A DNA stretch of 64,000 bases from JAEXNA01 sp041676625 (GTDB taxonomy: Bacteria; Vulcanimicrobiota; Xenobia; Xenobiales; JADMJV01), in the NCBI GenBank assembly GCA_041676625.1, contig JBAYRN010000011.1, positions 1-64,000 on the forward strand. Direction: 5' to 3'. The position numbers and the translations under genes were made by a program. This document shows, piece after piece, positions 1 through 7,578 of the stretch; positions within the stretch are counted from its first letter, which is position 1, and every line of letters begins with the position of its first letter. The notes beneath the pieces are model-generated. The model did not search any database, was not told the DNA's origin, and saw nothing but the letters and a program-made list of their open reading frames with translations.

Positions 1-198
1 GACTCCACCGGCTCCCCCGGCCACGTTGGCGAAGCGGTCGGCCATGTGGCGGGCCTCACCCAGGGCCGAATGTTTCACGGTGCTGGCGAAGCTGTCTTTG
101 GGGGCCTCGGCTTGTTGTTGCTCTTGTTGGGGAGGAGCGGTTTGAGCTTTAGCCGTGTTCTGAATTTGATTTGGACGTTTTGTGGTTTGTATCTGCAT
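1..198 (-). CDS. Gln/Ala/Gly-rich protein, N-terminal fragment (runs off left edge)
   Basis: Only the first 66 codons are inside the window and no stop is reached. The ATG at 198 is preceded by GGAG about nine bases upstream. The protein begins MQIQTTKRP, nearly the same as the MNIQTTKRP that opens the next gene (269-1975) and related to MQITSTRQRP at 63167. A Gln/Ala/Pro-rich stretch follows, then a segment ending in a Gly-rich run (VAGGAGG). I infer it belongs to the same family of Gly/Ala-rich hydrophobic proteins as its neighbour. The function is unknown. It lies downstream of 269-1975 on the same strand, separated by a strong hairpin. Confidence 0.7.
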   Translation of the reverse strand, partial: MQIQTTKRPNQIQNTAKAQTAPPQQEQQQAEAPKDSFASTVKHSALGEARHMADRFANVAGGAGGV

Positions 199-233
199 CG
201 TAATTCTCCAAGCAGTTAGGTCGAAATCTGACT

Positions 234-261
234 GCGGTCACCCGCGGGGGCGGGTGACCGC
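234..261. terminator. Perfect 12-bp hairpin between two related genes
   Basis: Inverted repeat GCGGTCACCCGC / GCGGGTGACCGC with a GGGG loop, starting eight bases after the TAG stop of the upstream gene on the minus strand. There is no T-run, so it is not a canonical rho-independent terminator. It may attenuate read-through or stabilise the upstream transcript end. Confidence 0.55.
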
Positions 262-268
262 TAGTGAG

Positions 269-1975
269 CTAGAGGGAAGCGCGGCAGGAGCCCAGTTGGC
301 TTTGCAGGCTGCTGATACGGCTGTTGAGGCTGCTGATTCTAGAGCGTAGTCTGCTCTCTTCTGACTCAGCGTTGCTCAATCTCTGACGGGCCGAACTCAG
401 CGAACGTTGAGCGGAGTTATGACGAGACTCGGCCCGCTCTTTCTCGGCTCTGGCGTCGCGCAGTTCACTCTCGGAGCGCTCTTTCTCACTTCGAGCGGCA
501 TTCAGGTCGGAAACCACACCGGGTTTCTCGGCGTTGAGGCCGGACTGGTACTTGTCGCTGATACGGTTGTTGATATCGGCTTCGTAGGTGTTCAAGCGGC
601 CTTCGAACTGATCCAGTTGTCCGTGCAGGTCGGCGAAGTGCTTGTCGATGGGCTTGCGCTCTTCCCCGAAGATGGTGGCAGCTTCCCGATCGATCTTGGT
701 ATCGAGCTTATTCTCCCAACCGATGAGTTCGGAGCGGAAGTTGTCGAGGTCGCCCTGCCAGCCTTTCAGCTTGGCATCCCAGCTGTCCAGAGATTGGCGC
801 TCACCGATGACGGCGTGATTGCCTTTCTCGTCCAGAGCGGGGTCGGGAGTAGCGGCCCGCTTCTTGAAGTCGGCCTGGGCGTTGTCTTCGATGCGAGTTT
901 CTACAGTTTCAAGTTCAGTGCTCACGCGTTTCTCATCAGACTTCATCTGATCTTCGCGTTGGTCCAGGCTGCCCGAAGTGGCGGCGTGCTGTTCGCGGTA
1001 CTCTTTGGTTTCTCGGGTGATGTTGTCGGCCCGAGTTTCCAATTGAGACTGGCGATCCTGCAGTTCCCCTTCACGCTTTTCGATGCGCTCCTGGATACCG
1101 GGTTGGTTGGCGGTGAAGCGTCCTGCGGTTTTGTCCCAGGCCCACTGGGGCGCTTTTCCGAAGAGCATTTCGCCACCGGCGGCTCCGATGGCTGCACCGG
1201 CCACGCCTCCGATCGCTCCGCCGATGAGGGCGGTGCCGCCAACCTGGCTTAGAAAGTTGCTGAAGCTGAAATCTCCTTTGGCCACGTCGGCCACCAGGGA
1301 ACCTGCTGCAGTGAGGGTTGCTCCGGCTACGAAGCCGCCGGCGCCACCGGAGAGGAGGCCGACACCACCGCCGACCTTGGCCGCTCCTTTGAAGAGGCCG
1401 CGCAGCTCTTGAGCGTGTTTGGGCTCCTTCTTATCCTCCTCGTTTGCTTCCGGCGGGGGAGCGCTGCCGGGGGCGACCAATCCGGTCACGAAACCGGGCG
1501 CGAAACCGATAGCCGAGGCGACACTGCCTCCCACTTTCTGGCCCACCACAAATCCACCGGCGATTCCGGCCAGGGAGCCGATGGTGGAGCCGACGGAAAT
1601 GGCCGTTCCCATATTGGCGAAGGAGTTGGCAAAAAAGCTGAGGGGTCCGCTCGACTGCAGGGCACTGACCGCGGGGCCGAAGCTTCCACCGACCAATCCG
1701 CCCACCATCGCGCCTCCGAGGGAAAGTGCCAGGCCGCTACCGATGGCGATTCCGAGGCCTGTTGCGGTACCGAGGGTCTTTTCCATCGCGCCACCCCAGG
1801 CAGCGCCTTTTCTGATACCGGCTTTGAAACGGGTGTCTTCACCGTGAATTTGAGGAGTAAAAGTTTCTTGGGTTGCGGCATTGTCCGCAGGCTTTTCTTC
1901 AGCCTGGGCTGCTACATTTTGATTTGTATTTAAAGCCAGGTTTGCTACCGGGCGCTTAGTCGTTTGAATGTTCAC
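269..1975 (-). CDS. Gly/Ala-rich hydrophobic protein with C-terminal coiled coil
   Basis: 568 residues; I do not recognise a named family. Residues 1-60 are polar and open with MNIQTTKRP. Residues about 65-290 alternate glycine-zipper-like hydrophobic stretches (for example GLGIAIGSGLALSLGGAMVG) with short charged linkers, as in membrane-inserting or pore-like proteins. Residues about 290-560 are strongly charged (Glu/Arg/Gln/Ser) and predicted to form long coiled coils ending in a Ser/Arg heptad-like region. There is no signal peptide. The ATG at 1975 has a good AGGAGG site. It sits upstream of the fragment at 1-198, which shares the N-terminal signature, so the pair may be co-expressed. Related proteins occur at 61773-63167 and possibly 30576-31334. 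Confidence 0.8.
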   Translation of the reverse strand: MNIQTTKRPVANLALNTNQNVAAQAEEKPADNAATQETFTPQIHGEDTRFKAGIRKGAAWGGAMEKTLGTATGLGIAIGSGLALSLGGAMVGGLVGGSFGPAVSALQSSGPLSFFANSFANMGTAISVGSTIGSLAGIAGGFVVGQKVGGSVASAIGFAPGFVTGLVAPGSAPPPEANEEDKKEPKHAQELRGLFKGAAKVGGGVGLLSGGAGGFVAGATLTAAGSLVADVAKGDFSFSNFLSQVGGTALIGGAIGGVAGAAIGAAGGEMLFGKAPQWAWDKTAGRFTANQPGIQERIEKREGELQDRQSQLETRADNITRETKEYREQHAATSGSLDQREDQMKSDEKRVSTELETVETRIEDNAQADFKKRAATPDPALDEKGNHAVIGERQSLDSWDAKLKGWQGDLDNFRSELIGWENKLDTKIDREAATIFGEERKPIDKHFADLHGQLDQFEGRLNTYEADINNRISDKYQSGLNAEKPGVVSDLNAARSEKERSESELRDARAEKERAESRHNSAQRSLSSARQRLSNAESEESRLRSRISSLNSRISSLQSQLGSCRASL

Positions 1976-2127
1976 AGGTTTCCTCCTGAGAGATTGTGTC
2001 CTTAGATTAGTTTTAGGCAGTGAAAAAGTCCTTAACGAGATGCGTCCATGGGGTCAGGTGGGATCGAGTTTACAGAAAGTTCATAAATAGCGAAAAAAGA
2101 CGGTCTGTATTTACAGGTTTTTCATAT

Positions 2128-2826
2128 TTAGAGGTGGCCGGGAGAGATACTGACGACCCCGTCTTCGATTCGAAAGATCCGATCGGCCTGTCCGGCCAAC
2201 CGATCGTCGTGGGTGACCATCATGAAGGTCACTCCGTGTTCGGCGGTCATCTCCCGCATCATGGTGAAGACCTCTCGGGAGGATACGGAGTCAAGGTTTC
2301 CGGTGGGTTCGTCGGCCAGGATCAGGGCGGGCTGGTTGGCCAGGGCCCGTACGATGGCCACTCGCTGCTGCTGGCCCCCGGAGATCTGATTGGCGCGCTT
2401 ATGAACCACCTCAGACAGGCCCACCCGCTCCATCAACTGAAGGACCCGCGCTCGCTCTTCGGGAGTGGCTCGCCCTCGCCGAATGATGATGGGCATCAGA
2501 GCGTTTTCGAGGCAACTGAACTCATTCATCAGGTGGTGAAATTGAAAAACGAAGCCCACCTTCTCGTTGCGCAGGTGGGCAAGCCCCCGGGAGTCCAGGG
2601 TGGAGATATCTACCCCGTCGATCTTGACCAGCCCGGCGGTGGGCTGGTCCAGGGCCCCCAGAATGTTTAAGAGGGTTGACTTGCCCGAGCCGCTCTGTCC
2701 CACGATGGCCACGAACTCACCTGCGCAGACGGAAAAGGTGACCCCCTTGAGTACCCGCACTTCCAGCGGCGTGCCGAGGAGATAGCTCTTGGTGAGGTCC
2801 TGGACTATCAGCAGATCAGCCTTCAG
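2128..2826 (-). CDS. ABC transporter ATP-binding protein, LolD/MacB type
   Basis: ATPase partner of the permease immediately upstream; the set most resembles MacB/LolCDE-type export or lipoprotein-release systems. It has Walker A GQSGSGKST, signature ISGGQQQR, Walker B LILADEP and an H-loop in MMVTHDD, so it looks catalytically complete. The first ATG/GTG-type start is GTG at 2760, but that would remove the first beta strand (LLIVQDLTKSY), which reads in frame further upstream. No ATG, GTG or TTG lies there. A CTG at 2824-2826 sits six bases after a perfect GGAGGTGATC Shine-Dalgarno formed by the last codons of the permease gene, so I use it (232 residues, overlapping the permease by 11 bases). 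Translational coupling is likely. The start remains uncertain. Confidence 0.85.
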   Translation of the reverse strand: MKADLLIVQDLTKSYLLGTPLEVRVLKGVTFSVCAGEFVAIVGQSGSGKSTLLNILGALDQPTAGLVKIDGVDISTLDSRGLAHLRNEKVGFVFQFHHLMNEFSCLENALMPIIIRRGRATPEERARVLQLMERVGLSEVVHKRANQISGGQQQRVAIVRALANQPALILADEPTGNLDSVSSREVFTMMREMTAEHGVTFMMVTHDDRLAGQADRIFRIEDGVVSISPGHL

Positions 2827-4045
2827 TGATCACCTCCACCGGGTTGGTTCGGGCTGCCCGGAGAGCGGGTAGAAGGGAGGCCAGCAGGGTGGCCAGGATG
2901 GCCGCCACCATGGCCATGGCAAACACCCTCGGCTCCAAGATCGCGGGAAAGAGTTGGTCGGACTTTCCAAAACGCTCCACCTGCTTGAAGGTCAAAAGAA
3001 AGCTCAGTAGCCCCCAGGCCGAGAGGGCGCCCAGGACCGCTCCGATCAAAGACACGAAAAGCCCCTGGAGGGCAAAGACCCGCAGCACCTGGGCGTCGGT
3101 AGCCCCCATACTCTTGAGGATCCCGATCTGCCGAGAGCGTTGAAAGACACTGACGATAAGAACCGAGGCGATCCCGAAGGCCGAGGCGGCCAGGGAAAAG
3201 AGGCTGATCATGACCCGGGCCCCGTTTTGGGCAGCGAAGGCGTTGACGAACTGGGCCTGTTCCACCATCCAGCTTTCCGTCTTCAACCCCAGAGAGTCAC
3301 TGATCAATTCGCTGACCTGGTTGGCCTGCCAGGGATCGTCCAGCTTCACCGAGATAGCGCTGGCGTCTCGACCGGTGGCGTAAAGGCTCTGAGCCGCTCG
3401 TAAGGTGACAAAAACCGTGCTCCCGTCGATCTGGTTCTGCCCGGTGTCGAAGATACCGGCCACGGTGAAGCTCGACTGCACCCGCTCGGAAGAGAGTACG
3501 GTCACAGTGTCGCCCAGGCGGACCCCGGTGTCTTCAGCCAGTTTGAACCCGATCACGATGTCGTTGGATCCGATGGTCAGCCAGCGTCCGGCTACGATAT
3601 CGTCATTGAGGTTGGAGATGGCCTCCTGCTTGATAGGGTCGGCTCCCCGGATGGTGACCCCGAACTGCCGGACCCCCCGAATGATAAAGGCCTGTCCTCC
3701 CACCGAAGAGGCGGTGGCCGAGACGTGAGGGTAGTTGGAGAGGATCGCTTCCAGGGCTTCGGGGCGCTTGAGTTCGGTCCGCTTCTGGAGCTGTTTTTCC
3801 ACCTGCACGGCGTAGCGCTGCTCTGGGGTGTCATTGAGCGGCTCGGGATCGGGATCCGGCACCTTCACGGTGATGTGGGCGAGTGACCCGATCAGGTCCC
3901 GGATGAACCGATCCTGAACCCCCAAAAGCAGGCAGTTGACGAAGATGATCAAGCAGACCGCGGCCGCCACTGCCGCCACCGTCAGTCCGGTCTGGCCTCG
4001 GCTGGTGAGCACGTAGCGCCAGGCCAACATGGATTCGAAGCTCAC
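2816..4045 (-). CDS. ABC transporter permease, FtsX/MacB-like
   Basis: 409 residues. An N-terminal membrane segment (about 20-45) is followed by a large extracytoplasmic domain (about 46-270) and three C-terminal membrane helices (about 275-400), the FtsX-like topology of LolC/LolE and MacB. The cytoplasmic tail ends in a region (RAARTNPVEVI) typical of FtsX-domain permeases. It probably couples ATP hydrolysis by the downstream ATPase to export of a lipid, lipoprotein or small molecule. Its ATG overlaps the stop of the adaptor gene (ATGA at 4042-4045). The last codons double as the ribosome site for the ATPase gene. The substrate cannot be told from sequence. Confidence 0.88.
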   Translation of the reverse strand: MSFESMLAWRYVLTSRGQTGLTVAAVAAAVCLIIFVNCLLLGVQDRFIRDLIGSLAHITVKVPDPDPEPLNDTPEQRYAVQVEKQLQKRTELKRPEALEAILSNYPHVSATASSVGGQAFIIRGVRQFGVTIRGADPIKQEAISNLNDDIVAGRWLTIGSNDIVIGFKLAEDTGVRLGDTVTVLSSERVQSSFTVAGIFDTGQNQIDGSTVFVTLRAAQSLYATGRDASAISVKLDDPWQANQVSELISDSLGLKTESWMVEQAQFVNAFAAQNGARVMISLFSLAASAFGIASVLIVSVFQRSRQIGILKSMGATDAQVLRVFALQGLFVSLIGAVLGALSAWGLLSFLLTFKQVERFGKSDQLFPAILEPRVFAMAMVAAILATLLASLLPALRAARTNPVEVITEG

Positions 4046-5478
4046 TCTACCTCCCGGGTCCGGACCTCCTGGCCCTCGCTCAGTCCCTGGGGAGTCAAGG
4101 CCAGGGTCTCTCCTCCCGTGAGCCCAAAACGGATCAGGTAGCCCTCTTCCAGGGGGCTTGAGATCTCCACCGCCCGCATGTGCACCTCTCCACCCTCGAT
4201 CACCGCCACCTCGGCCTTATCGCCCCGGCGGATCACGCAGGTCAGGGGCACCAGCAGGCGGGGTTTTTGTTCGTCCAGGATCAGATTGACGTCCACGGTC
4301 TGGCCAGGGATCAGCCAATCCGGCGGAGTGTCGGTGCGCAGACGCGCCTCCAGGGTGCCCCGCAGTGGGTCGATCTCGGGGGCGGTCTCGACCACTGCAG
4401 CTTGAAAGGTCTCGGAAAATCCATTGGCTCGAATTTCGGCCACCTGGCCCACCCGCAGACGGGCGCGATCGGATTCATCCACGTCCACTCGGATCTCCAG
4501 GGCGGGACGACTGGAGAAGGTGAGCACCGGGGTGTTGGGCCCGGCCTGATCGCCCACCCGCAGCAGGCGCTTGCCCACGACTCCGTCGTAAGGGGCGTAC
4601 AACTGGGCCTGCTCCAACTGCTCTCGGGCCACCGCCGCCGCGCTCTGAGCCTCCGAAACCTGGGCTCGAGCCAGTTCTACGTCTTCGGTGCGCGGCTGCT
4701 CCAGGATCTGTTTCAGACGGGCAGAGCCGGCCCGTTCGGCCTCCGTTTGTCGGGCCTGAGCGGCCGAGACTTCTTGCCGGGCCCGGGCCAATTCTTCCGG
4801 CCGGGCCCCGTTCTCTAGCTCTCGCAGGCGAGCCTGGGCGTTACGGTGCTGTTCCTGGGCGGCCCGAGCCAGGGTCTGGGCCTGCTCGGCGGCCTGGCGA
4901 GAGACGGCGCCCTGGGCAACCAATCGAGACTGCCTGAGGGCTTCTCGCTCTCGCTGCTGGTATTCGGCCGAGGCTTCCCGGAGGATAGCCCGGGCCTGCT
5001 CGAGCTGTTCGGAGCGGGGGCCGCGTTCGAGTTCCAGCAGGGCCTGGCGTGCCTTCTCCAGCTCTGCCCGGGCCGCCGCCTGACGCCCCTCCACCTCACC
5101 CCGCACCTGAGCGATCTCAGATGGGAGCGGCTTTCGGCCGGCCACCGCGAGCTGAGCCTCAGCCACCTTCACGGCCTGTTCGGCCTGAGCCAGTTGGCCA
5201 CGGAGTCGACCGAGATCGAGTTCAGCGAGCTTCTGACCGGCTTTCACGCTCGCGCCTTCCTCCACCAGCAGGTTTTTGAGGGTGCCACTCACTTCGGGGG
5301 CGAGTTGGCTCTCTTCCACTCCGTGGACTCGCCCGGAGAGGGCCAGTACTTCAGCCAGGGTCTGCTGAGTGGGGGAAACGACCTGGATTTCCGTGCTTCG
5401 GCCCCGAAATACAAGAACCGCTGCGACGAGGATCGCCAGCAGTGCGAGCGCGGGAAGCCGGCGCTTGAGTTCACTCAT
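4042..5478 (-). CDS. Periplasmic adaptor (HlyD/MacA-like membrane fusion protein)
   Basis: 478 residues. A single N-terminal membrane anchor (about 9-26) is followed by a biotinyl-lipoyl-like segment, a very long Ala/Glu/Arg/Gln-rich alpha-helical hairpin (about 95-290), the second lipoyl half (around LYAPYDGVVGKRLL), then beta-barrel and membrane-proximal domains. The hairpin is longer than in typical MacA proteins. The role is to bridge an inner-membrane ABC permease to an outer-membrane TolC channel. It is first in an adaptor-permease-ATPase operon with overlapping ends. A TolC-like gene exists at the right edge of the window, but over 57 kb away, so pairing is unproven. The upstream intergenic region contains repeated TTGTTCACA sites. 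Confidence 0.88.
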   Translation of the reverse strand: MSELKRRLPALALLAILVAAVLVFRGRSTEIQVVSPTQQTLAEVLALSGRVHGVEESQLAPEVSGTLKNLLVEEGASVKAGQKLAELDLGRLRGQLAQAEQAVKVAEAQLAVAGRKPLPSEIAQVRGEVEGRQAAARAELEKARQALLELERGPRSEQLEQARAILREASAEYQQREREALRQSRLVAQGAVSRQAAEQAQTLARAAQEQHRNAQARLRELENGARPEELARARQEVSAAQARQTEAERAGSARLKQILEQPRTEDVELARAQVSEAQSAAAVAREQLEQAQLYAPYDGVVGKRLLRVGDQAGPNTPVLTFSSRPALEIRVDVDESDRARLRVGQVAEIRANGFSETFQAAVVETAPEIDPLRGTLEARLRTDTPPDWLIPGQTVDVNLILDEQKPRLLVPLTCVIRRGDKAEVAVIEGGEVHMRAVEISSPLEEGYLIRFGLTGGETLALTPQGLSEGQEVRTREVE

Positions 5479-5547
5479 CGCCGGTGGCTTCCCGATAATC
5501 CGATAACAACCCTACTCTTGAATAGAGTTGTGACGGACCCGACGGGT

Positions 5548-5596
5548 TTGTGAACAAGGCCGGCAAAGTTGTAACAACTTGTTCACATTGTTCACA
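5548..5596. promoter_or_regulatory. Cluster of three TTGTTCACA-type 9-mers plus dyad in a divergent intergenic region
   Basis: TTGTTCACA occurs twice in direct tandem (5579-5587, 5588-5596) and once inverted as TGTGAACAA (5549-5557). A dyad AAGTTG-TAA-CAACTT lies at 5566-5580. All lie between the divergent adaptor operon and the 5689 gene. The 9-mer fits a relaxed DnaA-box pattern (TTRTNCACA) but could equally be an operator for an unknown regulator. Confidence 0.5.
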
Positions 5597-5688
5597 GAAA
5601 CGCAACAAGTGCCTCTACCCCGGGTTCTGGCAATGGATATACTGAGCGTAACACTAGAACTAGAAGAGAAAGAAGCGTAGCGAAAGAT

Positions 5689-6483
5689 ATGGCAATCAGT
5701 GGAATTCAAGGTTTTAACCCCCAGCAGCAGATGCGACCGGCGGCAGGTGTCCCCAACGCCCTCGGTGCACCCGGACAGGCGCAAGGCCCCCAAGGAGCCC
5801 CCACCGGCGACCAGTTTGGGCTGAGCAGAGAAGCTCAACAAGCAGCCGGTGCTCAAGGAGCGCAGGGCGCTCAACAGGGAGGACACCCGTTGAGCCAAGC
5901 ATTGGGCCAGGGGATCGGACAGGTTATGCAAGCCCAGGCCTCCGGGGATCAGAACGCCGGCCAGCAAGCCTTGCAGAGTTTGGGCCAAACCTACCAGCAA
6001 GGGCAACAGTCGGGCCAACTGGAGCAGGTTCAGCCTCTGATTCGCCAGACCGCCGAGCAACTTCTCGGAATCAACCAGGAAGGCAAAGAAGCTGGTGGCG
6101 GTGCCGAGGGTGGCGCTAAGGAGGCTGGTGGCGGCGGTGAGCAGCCTCAAGAGGCCGGCGGTGCCAAGGAAGGTGAGAGCAACGAAGGCAAGTACGACGA
6201 AGAGTTCTTGAAGCAACTCGAAGAACTCCTCGGTAAAGACAAAGCCGACGAGGCCAAAAAAGAAGGCAAGGACGACAAGAAAACCGACGAGAAGGACAAA
6301 AAGTCCGACAGCAAAGCCGGTGAGACCAAAACGGAAACAGCTCTCGATACCAAGACGGACACCAAGTCAGACGTCAAGACCGATACCAAGGTAGAGCCTG
6401 CGGCCTCCAGGACCGAGACCAAAGCACCGAAAACCGAGACCAAAGTTGCCAGGGCCGAAGCGCCCAAGTCGACCAAGAAGTAG
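5689..6483 (+). CDS. Low-complexity Gln/Gly-rich then Lys/Asp-rich protein
   Basis: 264 residues with no recognisable domain. Residues 1-60 are Gln/Pro/Gly/Ala-rich. Residues about 60-125 form a Gln-rich helix-prone region, followed by a Gly/Glu-rich linker. The last 90 residues alternate Lys with Asp, Glu or Thr in short repeats (KTDTKSD-type). There is no signal peptide or membrane helix. The ATG at 5689 lacks a strong Shine-Dalgarno. A TATACT hexamer at 5638-5643 could be the -10 element, but no good -35 accompanies it. The gene is monocistronic, bounded by a divergent promoter region and a strong bidirectional terminator. It is probably intrinsically disordered; the function is unknown. 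Confidence 0.75.
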   Translation: MAISGIQGFNPQQQMRPAAGVPNALGAPGQAQGPQGAPTGDQFGLSREAQQAAGAQGAQGAQQGGHPLSQALGQGIGQVMQAQASGDQNAGQQALQSLGQTYQQGQQSGQLEQVQPLIRQTAEQLLGINQEGKEAGGGAEGGAKEAGGGGEQPQEAGGAKEGESNEGKYDEEFLKQLEELLGKDKADEAKKEGKDDKKTDEKDKKSDSKAGETKTETALDTKTDTKSDVKTDTKVEPAASRTETKAPKTETKVARAEAPKSTKK

Positions 6484-6499
6484 TCCAACAATCAGAAAA

Positions 6500-6525
6500 A
6501 AGGAGGCCGACGGCCTCCTTTTTTT
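6500..6525. terminator. Bidirectional rho-independent terminator
   Basis: AAGGAGGCC-GAC-GGCCTCCTT stem-loop with a T-run on the plus side and an A-run on the other side. It ends the 5689 gene and, on the minus strand, the hem operon converging from the right. Confidence 0.9.
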
Positions 6526-6528
6526 GAT

Positions 6529-7578
6529 CTAAGGGCCCAGAAGGCTGTCGACCAGTCCGTCGATGGTGTGGACGGGGGCCACGCCCAGAACTTTTAGCCC
6601 GCATTGGCGGGCGGTCTCGGCGGTGATGGGGCCGATGCAGTGGCAGGGTGTCTCTCGATCACCGGTGAGTTCGACCCAGTTGCGCACCGTGGAGGAAGAG
6701 GTGAAGAGCGCCGTTGCCCCGGGTGCGGTCCGAACTTCCTCCGGTAGTTGCGGATGGACGGTCTTATAGACCGCTGCCACCAGGACCTGTGCGCCCCGGG
6801 ACCGCAGGGTCTCGGGGAGCACCGCTCGAGCCTCTTGAGCCCGAGGCAGCAGAATGCGAAGACCCTGAACTTCGATGGGAGCCAGGGTCTCCAGCAACCC
6901 CTCGGCCACAAAGCTCTCAGGCAATAGATCCGCCTTGAAGCCCTGCTCGGCCAGCGCCCTGGCGGTACCCGGGCCGATGCAGGCAAGTTTCGCACCAGCC
7001 AGGGCCCTGTGGTCCTTGGAGCTTGCCTGGAGTCTTGCAAAGAAGTAGCGGACCCCGTTGGGAGAGGTGAACAGGATCCACTGAAACTGTTCCAGGCTTT
7101 CGATGGCTTGCAGAATGGGAGCGGGATCGTCGGGTTCCACAAATTCGATGGTGGGGGTAGCAGTGACCCGGGCCCCCAGGGACTCCAGTCGCTCCACCAG
7201 ACCCTGGCCTTGTTCTCGCTGGCGGGTTACAAGGTAGTGCTTGCCCCAGAGCGGCAAGCGGGAGCGCCAACCCTCCTCGGGGTGGGTCCAGTTGAGGGCC
7301 AGGCTCCACTCGGTGGTGGAAGGGGTAGGGATTAAACTCTGCTCCTGCCAGGAGACCTCCAGCACCGCCCCGCTGGACTCCACCAGACGGAGTGGGCGAG
7401 AGCCGGAAAGACCGGCTTGCCAGAGCTCTTCGGCAAGCGCGCTCCAGGGGGCGCAGGTGTGGGAGATCAGAATCGGCAGGTCGAGATCCAGATATTCGTC
7501 CCAGCGGCTCGGCGCTTTTCGTAAAAACACCACGGAGTGGTCGTGGGGCAGCTTTAGGTCGGCGGCTACCCGGTCCAT
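6529..7578 (-). CDS. hemD: Uroporphyrinogen-III synthase with N-terminal extension
   Basis: The enzyme cyclises hydroxymethylbilane to uroporphyrinogen III. The HemD domain runs from about residue 112 (GKHYLVTRQREQG) to 349 and shows the expected LFTSPNGV and LFTSSSTVRNW motifs. The family is normally about 250 residues; here the protein is 349. The first 110 residues faintly resemble the C-terminal lobe of tetrapyrrole methylases (SUMT/CobA), which are fused to HemD in some bacteria; this is inference. The catalytic N-terminal lobe of such a methylase is absent. The ATG at 7578 shares a base with the hemC stop (TGATG). A longer reading back to 7767 runs through hemC and is a frame shadow. 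Last gene of hemA-ccsA-hemC-hemD, followed by a terminator. Confidence 0.9.
   Translation of the reverse strand: MDRVAADLKLPHDHSVVFLRKAPSRWDEYLDLDLPILISHTCAPWSALAEELWQAGLSGSRPLRLVESSGAVLEVSWQEQSLIPTPSTTEWSLALNWTHPEEGWRSRLPLWGKHYLVTRQREQGQGLVERLESLGARVTATPTIEFVEPDDPAPILQAIESLEQFQWILFTSPNGVRYFFARLQASSKDHRALAGAKLACIGPGTARALAEQGFKADLLPESFVAEGLLETLAPIEVQGLRILLPRAQEARAVLPETLRSRGAQVLVAAVYKTVHPQLPEEVRTAPGATALFTSSSTVRNWVELTGDRETPCHCIGPITAETARQCGLKVLGVAPVHTIDGLVDSLLGP

Noticed and set aside
407..1252. 281-codon open frame opposite the coiled-coil protein
   Set aside because: Mirror of the Glu/Arg-rich coding strand; no ribosome site and no recognisable domain.
4180..4818. 212-codon open frame opposite the adaptor gene
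   Set aside because: Shadow of a clear HlyD/MacA-like gene.
5548..5596. Replication origin
   Set aside because: Only three relaxed DnaA-like boxes, no AT-rich unwinding region and no dnaA, dnaN or rnpA nearby.
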